Shown here in pieces: positions 40,201 through 45,900 of a stretch of DNA of 64,000 nt. Source of the stretch: Amblyornis subalaris (taxonomy: Eukaryota > Chordata > Aves > Passeriformes > Ptilonorhynchidae); assembly GCA_018881555.1 (NCBI GenBank), contig JACAXG010000262.1:376665-440664 (forward strand), in the 5' to 3' direction. Both the position numbers and the translations under genes were made by a program. The notes below the pieces were generated by a model. It was given only the letters and a program-made list of their open reading frames with translations, was not told where the DNA came from and did not search any database. The first letter of the stretch is position 1. Each line of letters opens with the position of its first letter.

Positions 40201-41665
40201 ATGAGCCTGGCGGGCGGGGCCGTGGTGCTGGCGCTGGAGGGGGGCCACGACCTCACGGCCATTTGTGACGCGTCCGAGGCCTGCGTGGCTGCCCTGCTGG
40301 GCCACGAGGTGAGACTGGGGCTGGACTGGGGCTGGACTGGGGCTGGGCTGGGATTGCACTGGTGCTGGCCTGGGGCTGAACTGGTGCCGGCCTGGTTCTG
40401 AGCCGGTGCACGGACCCAGCCTGGGCACAGGCCCCCTGACCCTCCCCGTGTCCCCCCCAGCCGGAGCCGCTCCCGGAGCAGAGCCTGCGGCAGAAGCCCA
40501 ACGCCAACGCCGTGCGCTCCCTGGAAGCCGTGATCCAGGTCCAGAGTGAGTGCCCGGGAATGGGGCTGGGCGGCCTCCCCTCTCCAGGAGATCCCAACAG
40601 CTCCAGGGAGCGCTTCATGGAGTCATGGGATGGGAAGGAACCTTAAGGATCCTCCCTGGGCATCAAAAAATTCCGGAGGGGCTCCCCATCCTCCTCCTCC
40701 TCACGGGAGGGGGTGCCCCAGGTGTGCATTCACTGCAAGGGGAGCCCAGAAACTTGGGACACCCCTGTCCTGGGATATCCAGAAACCTGGGACACCCCTG
40801 TCCTGGGATATCCAGAAACCTGGGACACCCCTGTCCTGGGATATCCTCTGTCCTGGGATGTCCTTACTATGGGACACTCCTTGTCTTGGGATATCCCTAC
40901 TATGGGACATCCCTGCCCTGCAACACCCCTACCCCGGGATATCCCCTGTCCTGGGACACCCTTACCCTGGGATATCCCTGTCCTGGGACACCCCTCTCCC
41001 AGGTTCTCTCCTCTCCTGGGACACCCCTCTCCTGGGACACCCCTGTCCTGGGACACCCCTGTCCTGGGACACCCCTCTCCCGGGCTGTCTCCCACCCCAG
41101 CCCCACAGCCACTCTGCTCTCCCCGCAGGTAAATACTGGGTGGCCGTGCAGCGCTGTGCCGCCAAGCTGGGCTGCTCCTTCCTCGAGGCTCAGCACCACG
41201 AGGCCGACGAGGTGGAGACGGTCACGGCCCTGGCGTCCCTCTCGGTGGCCGTGATGGTGGAGAAGAGGTGACATTCCCGGGATCCCCTGCGCCCCCCGTG
41301 CTGGGGTACCCCTGTCGGGGGTGGCAGCGGGGAAGGGCCCTGTCCCCCCCCCCTCCCTGGGTGAAGTTCTGGGGGCTCAGAACCTGGACTGGCTCCTGGG
41401 ACCCCCGAGCTGGGCTCTTCCCCGATGAATTCCAGCCCAAATCCTCCCGGCTGGGGGTGGGGGGTGTCAGCTCCCGGCAGCAGGGTCCCTCCTGTCCCAG
41501 CCTTTTGTCACCGTCCCCGGGACCCGCGGGGGGCTCGGGGCTGGCGCCGGGNGGTCCCCGGATCCCTGCGGGCGCGGGACGTGTCCCGCGGGTGTCTGAC
41601 GCGTCCGCTCCCGCCGCAGGGCGCAGGAGGAGCCGATGGAGCAGGAGGAGCCCATGACCCAGTGA
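7231..41665 (+). CDS. HDAC7: HDAC7, class IIa histone deacetylase (25 coding exons, about 1004 aa)
   Basis: HDAC7 is a class IIa co-repressor that shuttles between nucleus and cytoplasm; it binds MEF2 and recruits NCoR/SMRT-HDAC3. The exons listed separately join in one frame. Visible parts: a PMDLR (CtBP-type) motif at residues 21-25; a shortened Gln-rich segment 35-69; the MEF2-binding helix about 100-123; 14-3-3 sites at Ser177, Ser203, Ser393 and Ser540; deacetylase domain about 573-930. That domain has a structural zinc site (Cys585, Cys587, His593, Cys670), the His721-His722 pair, catalytic zinc ligands Asp759, His761 and Asp853, and class IIa His895 where class I enzymes have Tyr, so intrinsic activity should be low. 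A C-terminal export signal lies about 972-987. Paralogue-diagnostic stretches ([32 protein letters not shown]) favour HDAC7 over HDAC4, 5 and 9, as does the neighbour SLC48A1. Human HDAC7 is about 952 aa. The first exon is the least certain part; from 29678 onward the model is secure. Confidence 0.96.
8100..8109 (+). promoter_or_regulatory. MEF2 consensus site TTATTTTTAG
   Basis: Exact match to YTAWWWWTAR, 0.85 kb inside HDAC7 intron 1 in a T-rich patch. Candidate only. Confidence 0.25.
8295..8300 (+). terminator. Possible intronic poly(A) signal AATAAA
   Basis: AATAAA followed by GGTTTGCACTGAATGAATC, which resembles a transcript 3' end, 1.05 kb into HDAC7 intron 1. It could end a short alternative transcript; no independent support. 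Confidence 0.2.
11018..11125. repeat. About 15-bp tandem repeat (CTCTGCTCTCCAGAG)n
   Basis: About seven units alternating CTCTCCAGAG and CTGTCCCAGAG versions. Confidence 0.8.
12035..12140. repeat. About 21-bp tandem repeat
   Basis: Units of the form GAGCACCTGTAGGGCCATG, five copies with GGGACAC variants. Confidence 0.8.
12685..12750. repeat. About 26-bp tandem repeat
   Basis: Two full copies and a partial one of AGTAAGGAGTTGGGACAT plus AGGTGGG. Confidence 0.75.
13588..13675. repeat. 33-bp tandem repeat, about 2.7 copies
   Basis: The unit starts CTGGATCTGCACAGATCTGT, followed by a CCTCCTCCTG pyrimidine run. It gives a Ser/Asp/Leu-rich false ORF on both strands. Confidence 0.85.
14873..14950 (-). 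mobile_element. CR1 LINE relic
   Basis: ATCATTAAGGCTGGAAAAGG and CCAAGATCATCGAGTCCAGC match the antisense CR1 3' terminus. Only about 75 bp are recognisable. Confidence 0.7.
15485..15712 (+). mobile_element. CR1 LINE fragment (3' end)
   Basis: Sense CR1: GAGGTTTAGGTTGGATATTG, GAGGGTGGTGGGGCACTGAA, then GTTGGACTGGATGATCCTTG and a tail of ATTCTGTG/ATTCTATG units, the typical CR1 3' repeat. Confidence 0.9.
16255..16304. repeat. (TTTGG)n microsatellite
   Basis: About ten uninterrupted pentamers. Confidence 0.95.
17331..17340 (+). promoter_or_regulatory. MEF2 consensus site CTATTTTTAG
   Basis: Exact consensus in intron 1, with a near match (CTATATTTGC) about 36 bp upstream. The surrounding 100 bp are AT-richer than their neighbours, which fits a small enhancer. 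Candidate only. Confidence 0.3.
22200..22970 (+). promoter_or_regulatory. CpG island inside HDAC7 intron 1
   Basis: A CpG-dense block that contains a 61-bp tandem duplication, preceded by an AT-rich patch (AATTAAAAGAATAAATCC at about 22180). Possible alternative promoter or enhancer. No splice donor joining it to exon 2 could be established. Confidence 0.35.
22649..22771. repeat. 61-bp tandem duplication in CpG island
   Basis: Two near-identical 61-bp copies, starting at about 22651 and 22712, that begin GGGCCGGGCTGGTGCCTCCC and differ at about three positions. Confidence 0.9.
24409..24426. promoter_or_regulatory. Perfect 18-bp palindrome
   Basis: CATGGGAATATTCCCATG equals its own reverse complement. 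It lies in HDAC7 intron 1 in an AT-richer patch that also has a nuclear-receptor-type AAAGGTCA (about 24308-24315). Possible dimeric factor site; unproven. Confidence 0.35.
25637..26128. repeat. 11-12-bp minisatellite, about 490 bp
   Basis: Interleaved GCAGGGATGAG and GCAGGGATGCAG units with GATGTGG and GATACAG variants, about 40 copies. Gives His/Pro/Cys/Leu-repeat false ORFs on the - strand. Confidence 0.95.
26765..26935. repeat. About 21-bp minisatellite
   Basis: Units of the form TGTGCATCCCAGTCCCAAAC, about eight copies, varying between GTCCC, ATCCC and ACTC. Confidence 0.9.
28130..28600 (+). promoter_or_regulatory. HDAC7: CpG island 1.1 kb upstream of HDAC7 exon 2
   Basis: Dense CpG with a GGGGCGGGATTTGG element and a TCC-repeat tract (28482-28520). 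Its position suggests an alternative promoter whose transcripts would start translation at Met22 in exon 2, giving a protein that begins MDLR like the human canonical isoform. Confidence 0.4.
29678..29868 (+). CDS. HDAC7: HDAC7 exon 2 (residues 6-69, PMDLR and Gln-rich helix)
   Basis: Acceptor CCCGCAG precedes 29678 and donor GTACGG starts at 29869. Encodes [10 protein letters not shown], comparable to AVPMDLR in HDAC4, then [17 protein letters not shown], a remnant of the class IIa Gln-rich coiled coil that is much shorter than in HDAC4, 5 and 9, as expected of HDAC7. Confidence 0.93.
30430..30705. repeat. 21-bp minisatellite in HDAC7 intron 2
   Basis: Units of the form AGGGAGCTGTGGCCATGCCC with ATGTCC, ATGGCC and GTGCCC variants, about 13 copies. 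Confidence 0.95.
31164..31254 (+). CDS. HDAC7: HDAC7 exon 3
   Basis: Acceptor CCCGCAG, donor GTAAGG. Encodes residues 70-99 including [16 protein letters not shown], which leads into the MEF2-binding segment. It is in phase with exon 4 (A + GT makes Ser). Confidence 0.95.
31388..31608. repeat. About 20-bp minisatellite in HDAC7 intron 3
   Basis: Units of the form GGGTTGCAGACCCCCGGGAT, about ten copies. Confidence 0.95.
31977..32088 (+). CDS. HDAC7: HDAC7 exon 4 (MEF2-binding helix)
   Basis: Acceptor TTGTGCAG, donor GTAACC. Encodes [20 protein letters not shown], the amphipathic helix that docks on the MEF2 dimer in class IIa HDACs, followed by QAALERT. Nearly identical to human HDAC7 as I recall it. 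Confidence 0.97.
32176..32291 (+). CDS. HDAC7: HDAC7 exon 5
   Basis: Acceptor CCCGCAG, donor GTACTG. Encodes [10 protein letters not shown] through [11 protein letters not shown], ending just before the first 14-3-3 phosphoserine, which lies in exon 6. Confidence 0.96.
32395..32517 (+). CDS. HDAC7: HDAC7 exon 6 (two 14-3-3 sites, NLS)
   Basis: Acceptor CCGGCAG, donor GTGAGG. Begins ASEPNLKV (Ser177, equivalent of HDAC4 Ser246) and contains RKESAPPS (Ser203). Clusters of Arg and Lys across residues 184-210 form the nuclear localisation signal that 14-3-3 binding masks in this family. Confidence 0.96.
32873..32982 (+). CDS. HDAC7: HDAC7 exon 7
   Basis: Acceptor CCGGCCAG, donor GTGAGA. Encodes residues 217-253, with a Ser-rich run followed by SGCSSPNDS, conserved in HDAC7. 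Confidence 0.95.
33092..33260. repeat. 15-bp minisatellite in HDAC7 intron 7
   Basis: Units of the form GGATGTTCTGCCCCG, about ten copies, ending near 33250. Confidence 0.9.
33465..33581 (+). CDS. HDAC7: HDAC7 exon 8
   Basis: Acceptor GGTGCAG, donor GTAGGG. Encodes residues 254-292, ending [16 protein letters not shown]; the ITLGLPA motif is shared by all class IIa HDACs. Confidence 0.95.
33740..33938 (+). CDS. HDAC7: HDAC7 exon 9
   Basis: Acceptor CCCCGCAG, donor GTGAGT. Encodes residues 293-358 including [12 protein letters not shown] and [17 protein letters not shown], matching the HDAC7 adapter region. Confidence 0.95.
34024..34235 (+). CDS. HDAC7: HDAC7 exon 10 (third 14-3-3 site)
   Basis: Acceptor CCTCCAG, donor GTGAGC. 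Encodes residues 359-429 with [11 protein letters not shown] (Ser393) and a Gln/His-rich helix ([19 protein letters not shown]) that looks more like HDAC4 and HDAC5 than human HDAC7. Confidence 0.95.
34467..34676 (+). CDS. HDAC7: HDAC7 exon 11
   Basis: Acceptor GGCCGCAG, donor GTACAG. Encodes residues 430-499, beginning [19 protein letters not shown] (human HDAC7 has a closely similar stretch), then a poorly conserved acidic, Pro-rich linker. Confidence 0.93.
34820..35020. repeat. About 21/42-bp minisatellite in HDAC7 intron 11
   Basis: Alternating ATTGCCGGGCTTTGTCCCC and TTCCTGAGCATCGTCCCCGA half-units, about nine in all. Confidence 0.9.
35108..35300. repeat. (GTCCY)n pentamer array in HDAC7 intron 11
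   Basis: About 38 pentamers, GTCCC or GTCCT, in clustered order, on the pyrimidine-rich + strand, 130 bp before exon 12. Confidence 0.95.
35431..35650 (+). CDS. HDAC7: HDAC7 exon 12 (fourth 14-3-3 site)
   Basis: Acceptor TCCCCAG, donor GTACGG. Encodes residues 500-572 with [16 protein letters not shown] (Ser540, equivalent of HDAC4 Ser632) and ends PPKPRFTTG at the start of the catalytic domain. The PPKPRFTTG junction is HDAC4-like. Confidence 0.96.
35875..35970. repeat. About 27-bp tandem repeat in HDAC7 intron 12
   Basis: Units containing GGTTTGGGGCAGAATCCCCC, about 3.5 copies. Confidence 0.75.
36073..36206 (+). CDS. HDAC7: HDAC7 exon 13 (structural zinc motif)
   Basis: Acceptor CTGGCAG, donor GTGAGC. 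Encodes residues 573-617: [17 protein letters not shown], then [17 protein letters not shown]. Cys585, Cys587 and His593 belong to the class IIa structural zinc site needed for NCoR/SMRT binding. Confidence 0.98.
36232..36368. repeat. (CCTCCATCCCT)n repeat in HDAC7 intron 13
   Basis: Pyrimidine-rich 11-bp units with CTTCCATCCC variants, directly after the exon 13 donor. Confidence 0.9.
36772..36892 (+). CDS. HDAC7: HDAC7 exon 14
   Basis: Acceptor CCCACAG, donor GTGGGT. Encodes residues 618-657, [13 protein letters not shown] through [19 protein letters not shown]; the [10 protein letters not shown] end is HDAC7-specific. Confidence 0.98.
37044..37093 (+). CDS. HDAC7: HDAC7 exon 15
   Basis: Acceptor CTCCACAG, donor GTGAGT. 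A 50-nt exon encoding [16 protein letters not shown]; Cys670 completes the structural zinc site. Confidence 0.97.
37933..38040 (+). CDS. HDAC7: HDAC7 exon 16
   Basis: Acceptor CTTCCAG, donor GTAGGG. Encodes residues 675-710, [19 protein letters not shown] through [11 protein letters not shown], a core deacetylase segment. Confidence 0.98.
38080..38242. repeat. Minisatellite in HDAC7 intron 16
   Basis: Repeats of GTGACACTGGGGGTGAGGGT and GGGGGTCAGGGGGGTGTGAC. It abuts the branch region of exon 17. Confidence 0.85.
38263..38318 (+). CDS. HDAC7: HDAC7 exon 17 (active-site His pair)
   Basis: Acceptor GTCCCCAG, donor GTAAGG. Encodes [18 protein letters not shown]; His721 and His722 are the general acid/base pair of the active site. 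Confidence 0.98.
38480..38567 (+). CDS. HDAC7: HDAC7 exon 18
   Basis: Acceptor TTCCCAG, donor GTGAGT. Encodes residues 729-758, [17 protein letters not shown] through KILIVDW. Confidence 0.98.
38780..38899 (+). CDS. HDAC7: HDAC7 exon 19 (catalytic zinc ligands)
   Basis: Acceptor CCCTCAG. The donor GTCAGA is weaker than the others in this gene. Encodes [10 protein letters not shown] (zinc ligands Asp759 and His761) and [18 protein letters not shown], residues 759-798. Confidence 0.98.
39062..39352. repeat. 41-bp minisatellite, 7 copies, in HDAC7 intron 19
   Basis: A very regular array: each unit begins GGACCAGGACAGGGGGCTGG and continues through CCCCAAACCTGCCTCCCAT. Only the last two copies differ in G-run length, so the array looks recently expanded or homogenised. 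Confidence 0.95.
39504..39601 (+). CDS. HDAC7: HDAC7 exon 20
   Basis: Acceptor CTCGCAG, donor GTACTG. Encodes residues 799-830, [19 protein letters not shown] through EYLAAF. Confidence 0.98.
39640..39875. repeat. About 40-bp minisatellite in HDAC7 intron 20
   Basis: About six units containing GGGGCTGATCCCACTCCTCA, running into the polypyrimidine tract of exon 21. Confidence 0.92.
39882..40000 (+). CDS. HDAC7: HDAC7 exon 21 (third zinc ligand)
   Basis: Acceptor CCCACAG, donor GTAAGG. Encodes [11 protein letters not shown] and [18 protein letters not shown]; Asp853 is the third catalytic zinc ligand. Confidence 0.98.
40175..40308 (+). CDS. HDAC7: HDAC7 exon 22 (class IIa His)
   Basis: Acceptor CCCGCAG, donor GTGAGA. 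Encodes [10 protein letters not shown] and [20 protein letters not shown]. His895 replaces the transition-state Tyr of class I HDACs and is the hallmark of class IIa. Confidence 0.98.
40461..40545 (+). CDS. HDAC7: HDAC7 exon 23
   Basis: Acceptor CCCCCCAG, donor GTGAGT. Encodes residues 916-943, including [18 protein letters not shown], the end of the deacetylase fold. Confidence 0.96.
40608..40668 (-). mobile_element. Short CR1 relic in HDAC7 intron 23
   Basis: ATGGAGTCATGGGATGGGAA followed by GGAACCTTAAGGATC matches the antisense CR1 3' end. It is about 55 bp and the only CR1 trace seen in the HDAC7 body. Confidence 0.6.
40745..41088. repeat. Complex minisatellite in HDAC7 intron 23
   Basis: Three 33-bp units (GGGACACCCCTGTCCTGGGA plus TATCCAGAAACCT), followed by shorter 15-20-bp derivatives of GACACCCCTGTCCTGG. 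Confidence 0.92.
41129..41267 (+). CDS. HDAC7: HDAC7 exon 24 (C-terminal export signal)
   Basis: Acceptor CCCCGCAG, donor GTGACA. Encodes [18 protein letters not shown] and [16 protein letters not shown], matching the nuclear export signal of class IIa HDACs. If the following intron is retained, translation stops at once (AGG TGA). Confidence 0.95.
41620..41665 (+). CDS. HDAC7: HDAC7 exon 25 (last coding exon, stop)
   Basis: Acceptor CCGCCGCAG. Encodes [15 protein letters not shown], then TGA at 41663. The acidic EEPM tail is shared with HDAC4 and HDAC7 (EEPM...), which supports this being the true end. Confidence 0.93.
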
Positions 41666-42725
41666 CGGGCGGGGACGGTCCCCGGGCGGGGCCGGACCCT
41701 GCTCCCCGCTCCCGGCTCCCGTTCGTCCTCCTCGCTCCCGAGCCGCGGCCCCGGNCGGGCCTGGACTCCTGGGAAGGACATTCCCGCACCCAGCGGGACA
41801 GGACCGATGGAGAGCCACGAGCCCGGACTGCGCCTGCAGCCCCCCCCCAGCTCCGGGACCCTCGGGGGGTGAAAGTCGCCCTGCTCCCGGGATCCTCCTC
41901 GGCCCGGGATGTCNGGATGGACGCTCGGACCACCCTCGGGACGGCTCCCGGCGCTCCCGCCGTGCCCGGGAGGAGCATCCCGGGCTTTGCTCGGCAGGGA
42001 CGGGATCTCCGTGTCCTTCCCGAAGTTTTCCCTGCTCCCCTTCCCCTGCCAGAGCACAGGGAGGGAGCGGCGGTGACGGGGCCGGGAGCTCGTCGGGCAC
42101 GGGAGGGTTCGGAGCATCCTGGGGAAGGTTCGGAGCATCCCAAGGAAAGTTGGGAGCATCCCCGGCGAGGGAAGAGCGAGGCTGGAGCGCCGGGGGGGCC
42201 CTCCCTGACCACCCCCCGCGCCCGGGGCTCTGATTTGCACTATGGACCGTGACTGTGCCGATGTGAACCCGACTCCTCTTCCCGTGGGAATCCCGGGAAC
42301 AAACCCCTCCTCGCGTGGACGTTTCCGAGGTGCCTTGAGCCCTTCCCAGCACCCTGAGGACCCGGTTGGGTGTCGATCCCTGTAATCCCAGCCCAGCCGT
42401 CTCCCAGGCACCCCCTGAGCCCCCCCGAGCCCCNCACGGGCTCCTCCTCNCAGCCGAGGCTCCACGATTCCCGTGGGCTCCTCCGGGGATGCCCAGAGCC
42501 CCTCGGTCCGGTCCCTGTCGCTGTCCTGGGGTGGCGAGGGCAGAGCCAGACCCCCCCAACCCAGGGGTCCATCCCCATTTGCCTTCTCCCCATCTCCTGC
42601 AGCGCCCCGAGGGCCGTCCCTGCTTCTCGAGGGATTCCCACAAGGAAGGAGCCCGGCCGGGCTGTCCCGGGGCTGGGCTGGGCTGGGCTCGGGGGGCGAA
42701 GGGGACGCGGCCCTGGCTGAGCTGG

Positions 42726-42771
42726 GGACAGGGACGGGGACAGGGAGAGGGACAGGGACAGGGACAGGGAG

Positions 42772-42828
<57 letters not shown>

Positions 42829-42832
42829 TCCG
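42726..42832. repeat. HDAC7: (GGGACA)n array in the HDAC7 3' UTR
   Basis: About 17 hexamers with GGGAGA variants inside the transcribed 3' UTR, about 95 bp upstream of the poly(A) signal. Confidence 0.95.
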
Positions 42833-42924
42833 GCTCCGGCACCGGGAGGAGATTTTGTAAAAAAGAAAACAAAAACAAAAACAAAGGAGAAATTTTAAAA
42901 AAAAGAAAGAAAAGACTTCGGAAG

Positions 42925-42930
42925 AATAAA
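42925..42930 (+). terminator. HDAC7: Poly(A) signal AATAAA of HDAC7
   Basis: Canonical AATAAA, followed by a GT-rich downstream element (TTTGTGTGTCTGGGG) at about 42935-42950. It is the first canonical signal after the HDAC7 stop. Confidence 0.85.
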
Positions 42931-42959
42931 CCCCTTTGTGTGTCTGGGGAGGGCAGGAG

Positions 42960-45900
42960 CCCCCCAAGGGCCGGGGACACCCGGGGGGGGCACCGCGGGG
43001 GCACTGCCACCCCTGCGGGACACAGAGCCACTGTCACACTGAGGTGGGGACAGCGCGGGCAGGGAGGGGCCACACCCCCCCAAACCCCCCAGGGTCACCC
43101 CCAGAGCCCGGCGGCCCCTGGGGCTCCGCGGGTGTGGGGGGGTCCCNGGAGGGGTCCCTGGGGGTGATGGGGCAGGGGGTGGGGGGGCCTGGATTTTGCC
43201 AGGGGAGATCCCAGCGTGCACTGACTTCTTTTGGGCTTTTCGCCCCAAAAAGGGAGGTCAGAAGGGTCGAGACATGTCCAGATCCATCATCCCAAACCCT
43301 TTTTCCCTCCAAATTTGTTTGCCAAGAGCAGCCGCTGGAAAAACCAAGAACTTCTTTCAAGCTCGTCCCTTCCTCAGGATGACGTTTTGCTCATTTTAAT
43401 TATTTTTTGCTCATTTTAAGTCAATGCAGGGATTTTTTTAAAAACAAGATGCAACAAAATAATGGTTCAAAATAATTTTTAAAAAGACATTTTAACTTTT
43501 TTTTTAAAAAAAAGATAGTGTTGAAAAAGGGAGTCTCACTCCACAAATGGGTTTTCCCACTTTATTTTTAAAGCACAATTAATTATTTTTCGAAAGAAAA
43601 TTTTGATTTCTAGAGGCGATTTTCAGTGGCGAAATCCTTCACGTGAGGCGCCGCACGAAGCCACCACAGCCCCGTTTTTAACGGAGGTTTGATTTTTTAA
43701 GCATATTCAGATTATTTTTTTGAAGGCTGCAGTCACCCCCTGGAGCAGGGAATCCGCTCCTGCTGCACGTAAAAATCGGGAATTGGGTGGAAAGAGTCGC
43801 TCTGAGCCTTCCTGTGGCTCCTCCGGGGATTCTCTGGTGGGTCCCAAATGTGATCGCAGCTGTTGAGTCATTCCTGGCACTTCCCACATGGCATATTCGG
43901 GGTCTCAGGCCCATTGCAGCCTCCCTGAGAGGGATTTCCCCCCTTTTTCTGCCATAACAAGCGAAAAAAACCCTGATTTTCTGTTCCGATAAAAGCGGCG
44001 TGGCCTCGGCACTGGGGGGGTGCGGGGGGGACACGGCAGCACCATTTCCTCGGGAAACACAAGGATTGAACCCTGGAAAATCCCCCTGGGCTTTATTGGT
44101 GTCGTTTTGGGCACCCCGACACCTCCTTGGTCCCCTCCCCGCCCTCTTCGCACCCTGAAAAGTCCCTGAACCCCCTCAGAGTTCCCGAGATGGCCCCAAA
44201 ATCCCCCATTTTTCCGGCGTCTGTCTCCAGCCTCGTTTTCCGAGAAATTCGAAGGAATCGGGGTTGTTCCCCCAAAGCATTTTTGAGGCCCACCCGTGGG
44301 GCAGGAGTGAGTGGGGGGTTGTTGTGAGCCTCGGGGGGTTCACTGAGGGGTCAGCAGCCCCCAAATCCCCCCAAATCCTCGCCGCACTTCATGGGAACAC
44401 AATCCATGGGAACATCCCGGCGCAGACCCTTCGGAGCGGGAGAAAGGCGGAGAGANCCCCCCGGGGTCCGTGGCCTGGTCCTTGGAGCCAGCGAGGGGAG
44501 GGCTCCAGCCCTTGCCGTGATCCCGGAGGAATTGTCCTGGCNGGTTCCAGGAGGTCCGGGAAGGGCTCGGCTTCCCTGCGCTCCGGGAGGAGGAAACTCG
44601 GATTACTCCTCACCTGCGAGTCCGCAATAAATTACTCCCTAACGAGTTTCGTACTCAGCATCCAAACCGGCGCGTCCCAACCAAATCCAGGTCCTGGTTC
44701 GGCTCCTTCGGGCCCGTTCCCGGCGTTTGGAAGGGTCCCCGGGCCGGGGGAGGGGATGGGGCCGGTTCCCTCCTCTCTCCCGGGAGGCTCCTGGGATTTG
44801 CGGGTGCTGGGGCTGTTCCCATCGAGGCGGAGACCTGCGGGGAGACNGCGGCGTCAGCCCAGGCTTCCCAAAATCCCGCGCACCCGGCCCGTGGGAAGGC
44901 GGCGGGGGAAGAGCTTCGCATTCCCGGATTTCCCCGGAGCCACGAGGGAGCGTCCCCACACCTCAGCCCAGGAGTTAAAAATAAAAAAATCCCAGTTTCT
45001 CCCCCGGATCTGATCCCTGGGAGCCGGCGGGATGAAGGGAAGCAGCAGAACTGCTCCTCTCTNCCTCTCCCCGCAAGGAGGACCGGCGTTATCCCGGCGG
45101 GAACGTTCCCATTCCAGCCCGGAGGACCAGAGGGTGTCCCTGGATTGCGGCGATGCCGGAGGGGCCTCGGGAGCCCCTTGGATGCCATCCCGGAGCCAGG
45201 GCCGTGCAGGGGTGAGGGAACGGGACCCGGCCGGAGGATGGAGCAGGGGAACGGCTCCTGGGAGAGCTTGGGAACGGCTCCGGCGGCGCAGGGAGCACGA
45301 GGGGATCAATCCCAAAGGCTTCGTCTGTCCAGCCCCGGGGGTCCCGGCTCCCCCATCCCCCCCCAGGGCTCCGCCTGGATTTTCTCCCTTCCCACTTTGT
45401 CTCCTGCTCCTTCCTCGCGCTGTCGCCGAGACCTTTCCCTCTCTGGAGAGGAGCCTGGAGAGGGATAAATCAAACCCTCCGGGAATTCACCGCCGGGAAG
45501 GGCTGAGGTAGTGCTGGGGGTGGCGGCAGAGAGGAAAATCCCCCAGAGGCTGATGTGTCCCATGGCTGATCCTTTGGGATCGATGATGGGCACTTCCAGG
45601 GGCTCCAGGACAACCGGCAGCCAATCTCAACCCAGCCCATGGAAAACGGGATCGGGTCCCCTCGCTCCCTGAACCCAGCGAGGTCTAATCCCAAAAAGCG
45701 NGCTCCCGGCGGGAATTTGGCGGCTGTGGGAACCTCCGGAGGACCGGACAAGGTTTAACACCCAATAACCCTCACGGGCGATTTCAAGGTTGCCCGAGGG
45801 CTGCGGGAGCCTGCGGGGGAGCCCAGCCCTGCGGGATTTGGGATGGAGCAGCCGCTGGAGCTCCCCGAGCCCGTCCTCACCGCCTTTCCCTCCCTCCCTG

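Larger units (their letters stand above)
41666..42950 (+). other. HDAC7: HDAC7 3' UTR
   Basis: The sequence is CpG-rich, then has a GGGACA hexamer array (about 42726-42832) and an A-rich stretch (42856-42920) just before the poly(A) signal. The 3' UTR is about 1.27 kb if cleavage occurs near 42945. Four single N bases lie within it. Confidence 0.8.

Noticed and set aside
29678..41665. Calling the deacetylase HDAC4, HDAC5 or HDAC9
   Set aside because: Catalytic-domain stretches and the linked SLC48A1 fit HDAC7; the Gln-rich N-terminal coiled coil of the others is mostly absent.
41222..42967. 581-codon - strand frame in the HDAC7 3' region
   Set aside because: Antisense to HDAC7 3' UTR and last exons, including the hexamer array (Ser/Leu and Pro/Cys repeats).
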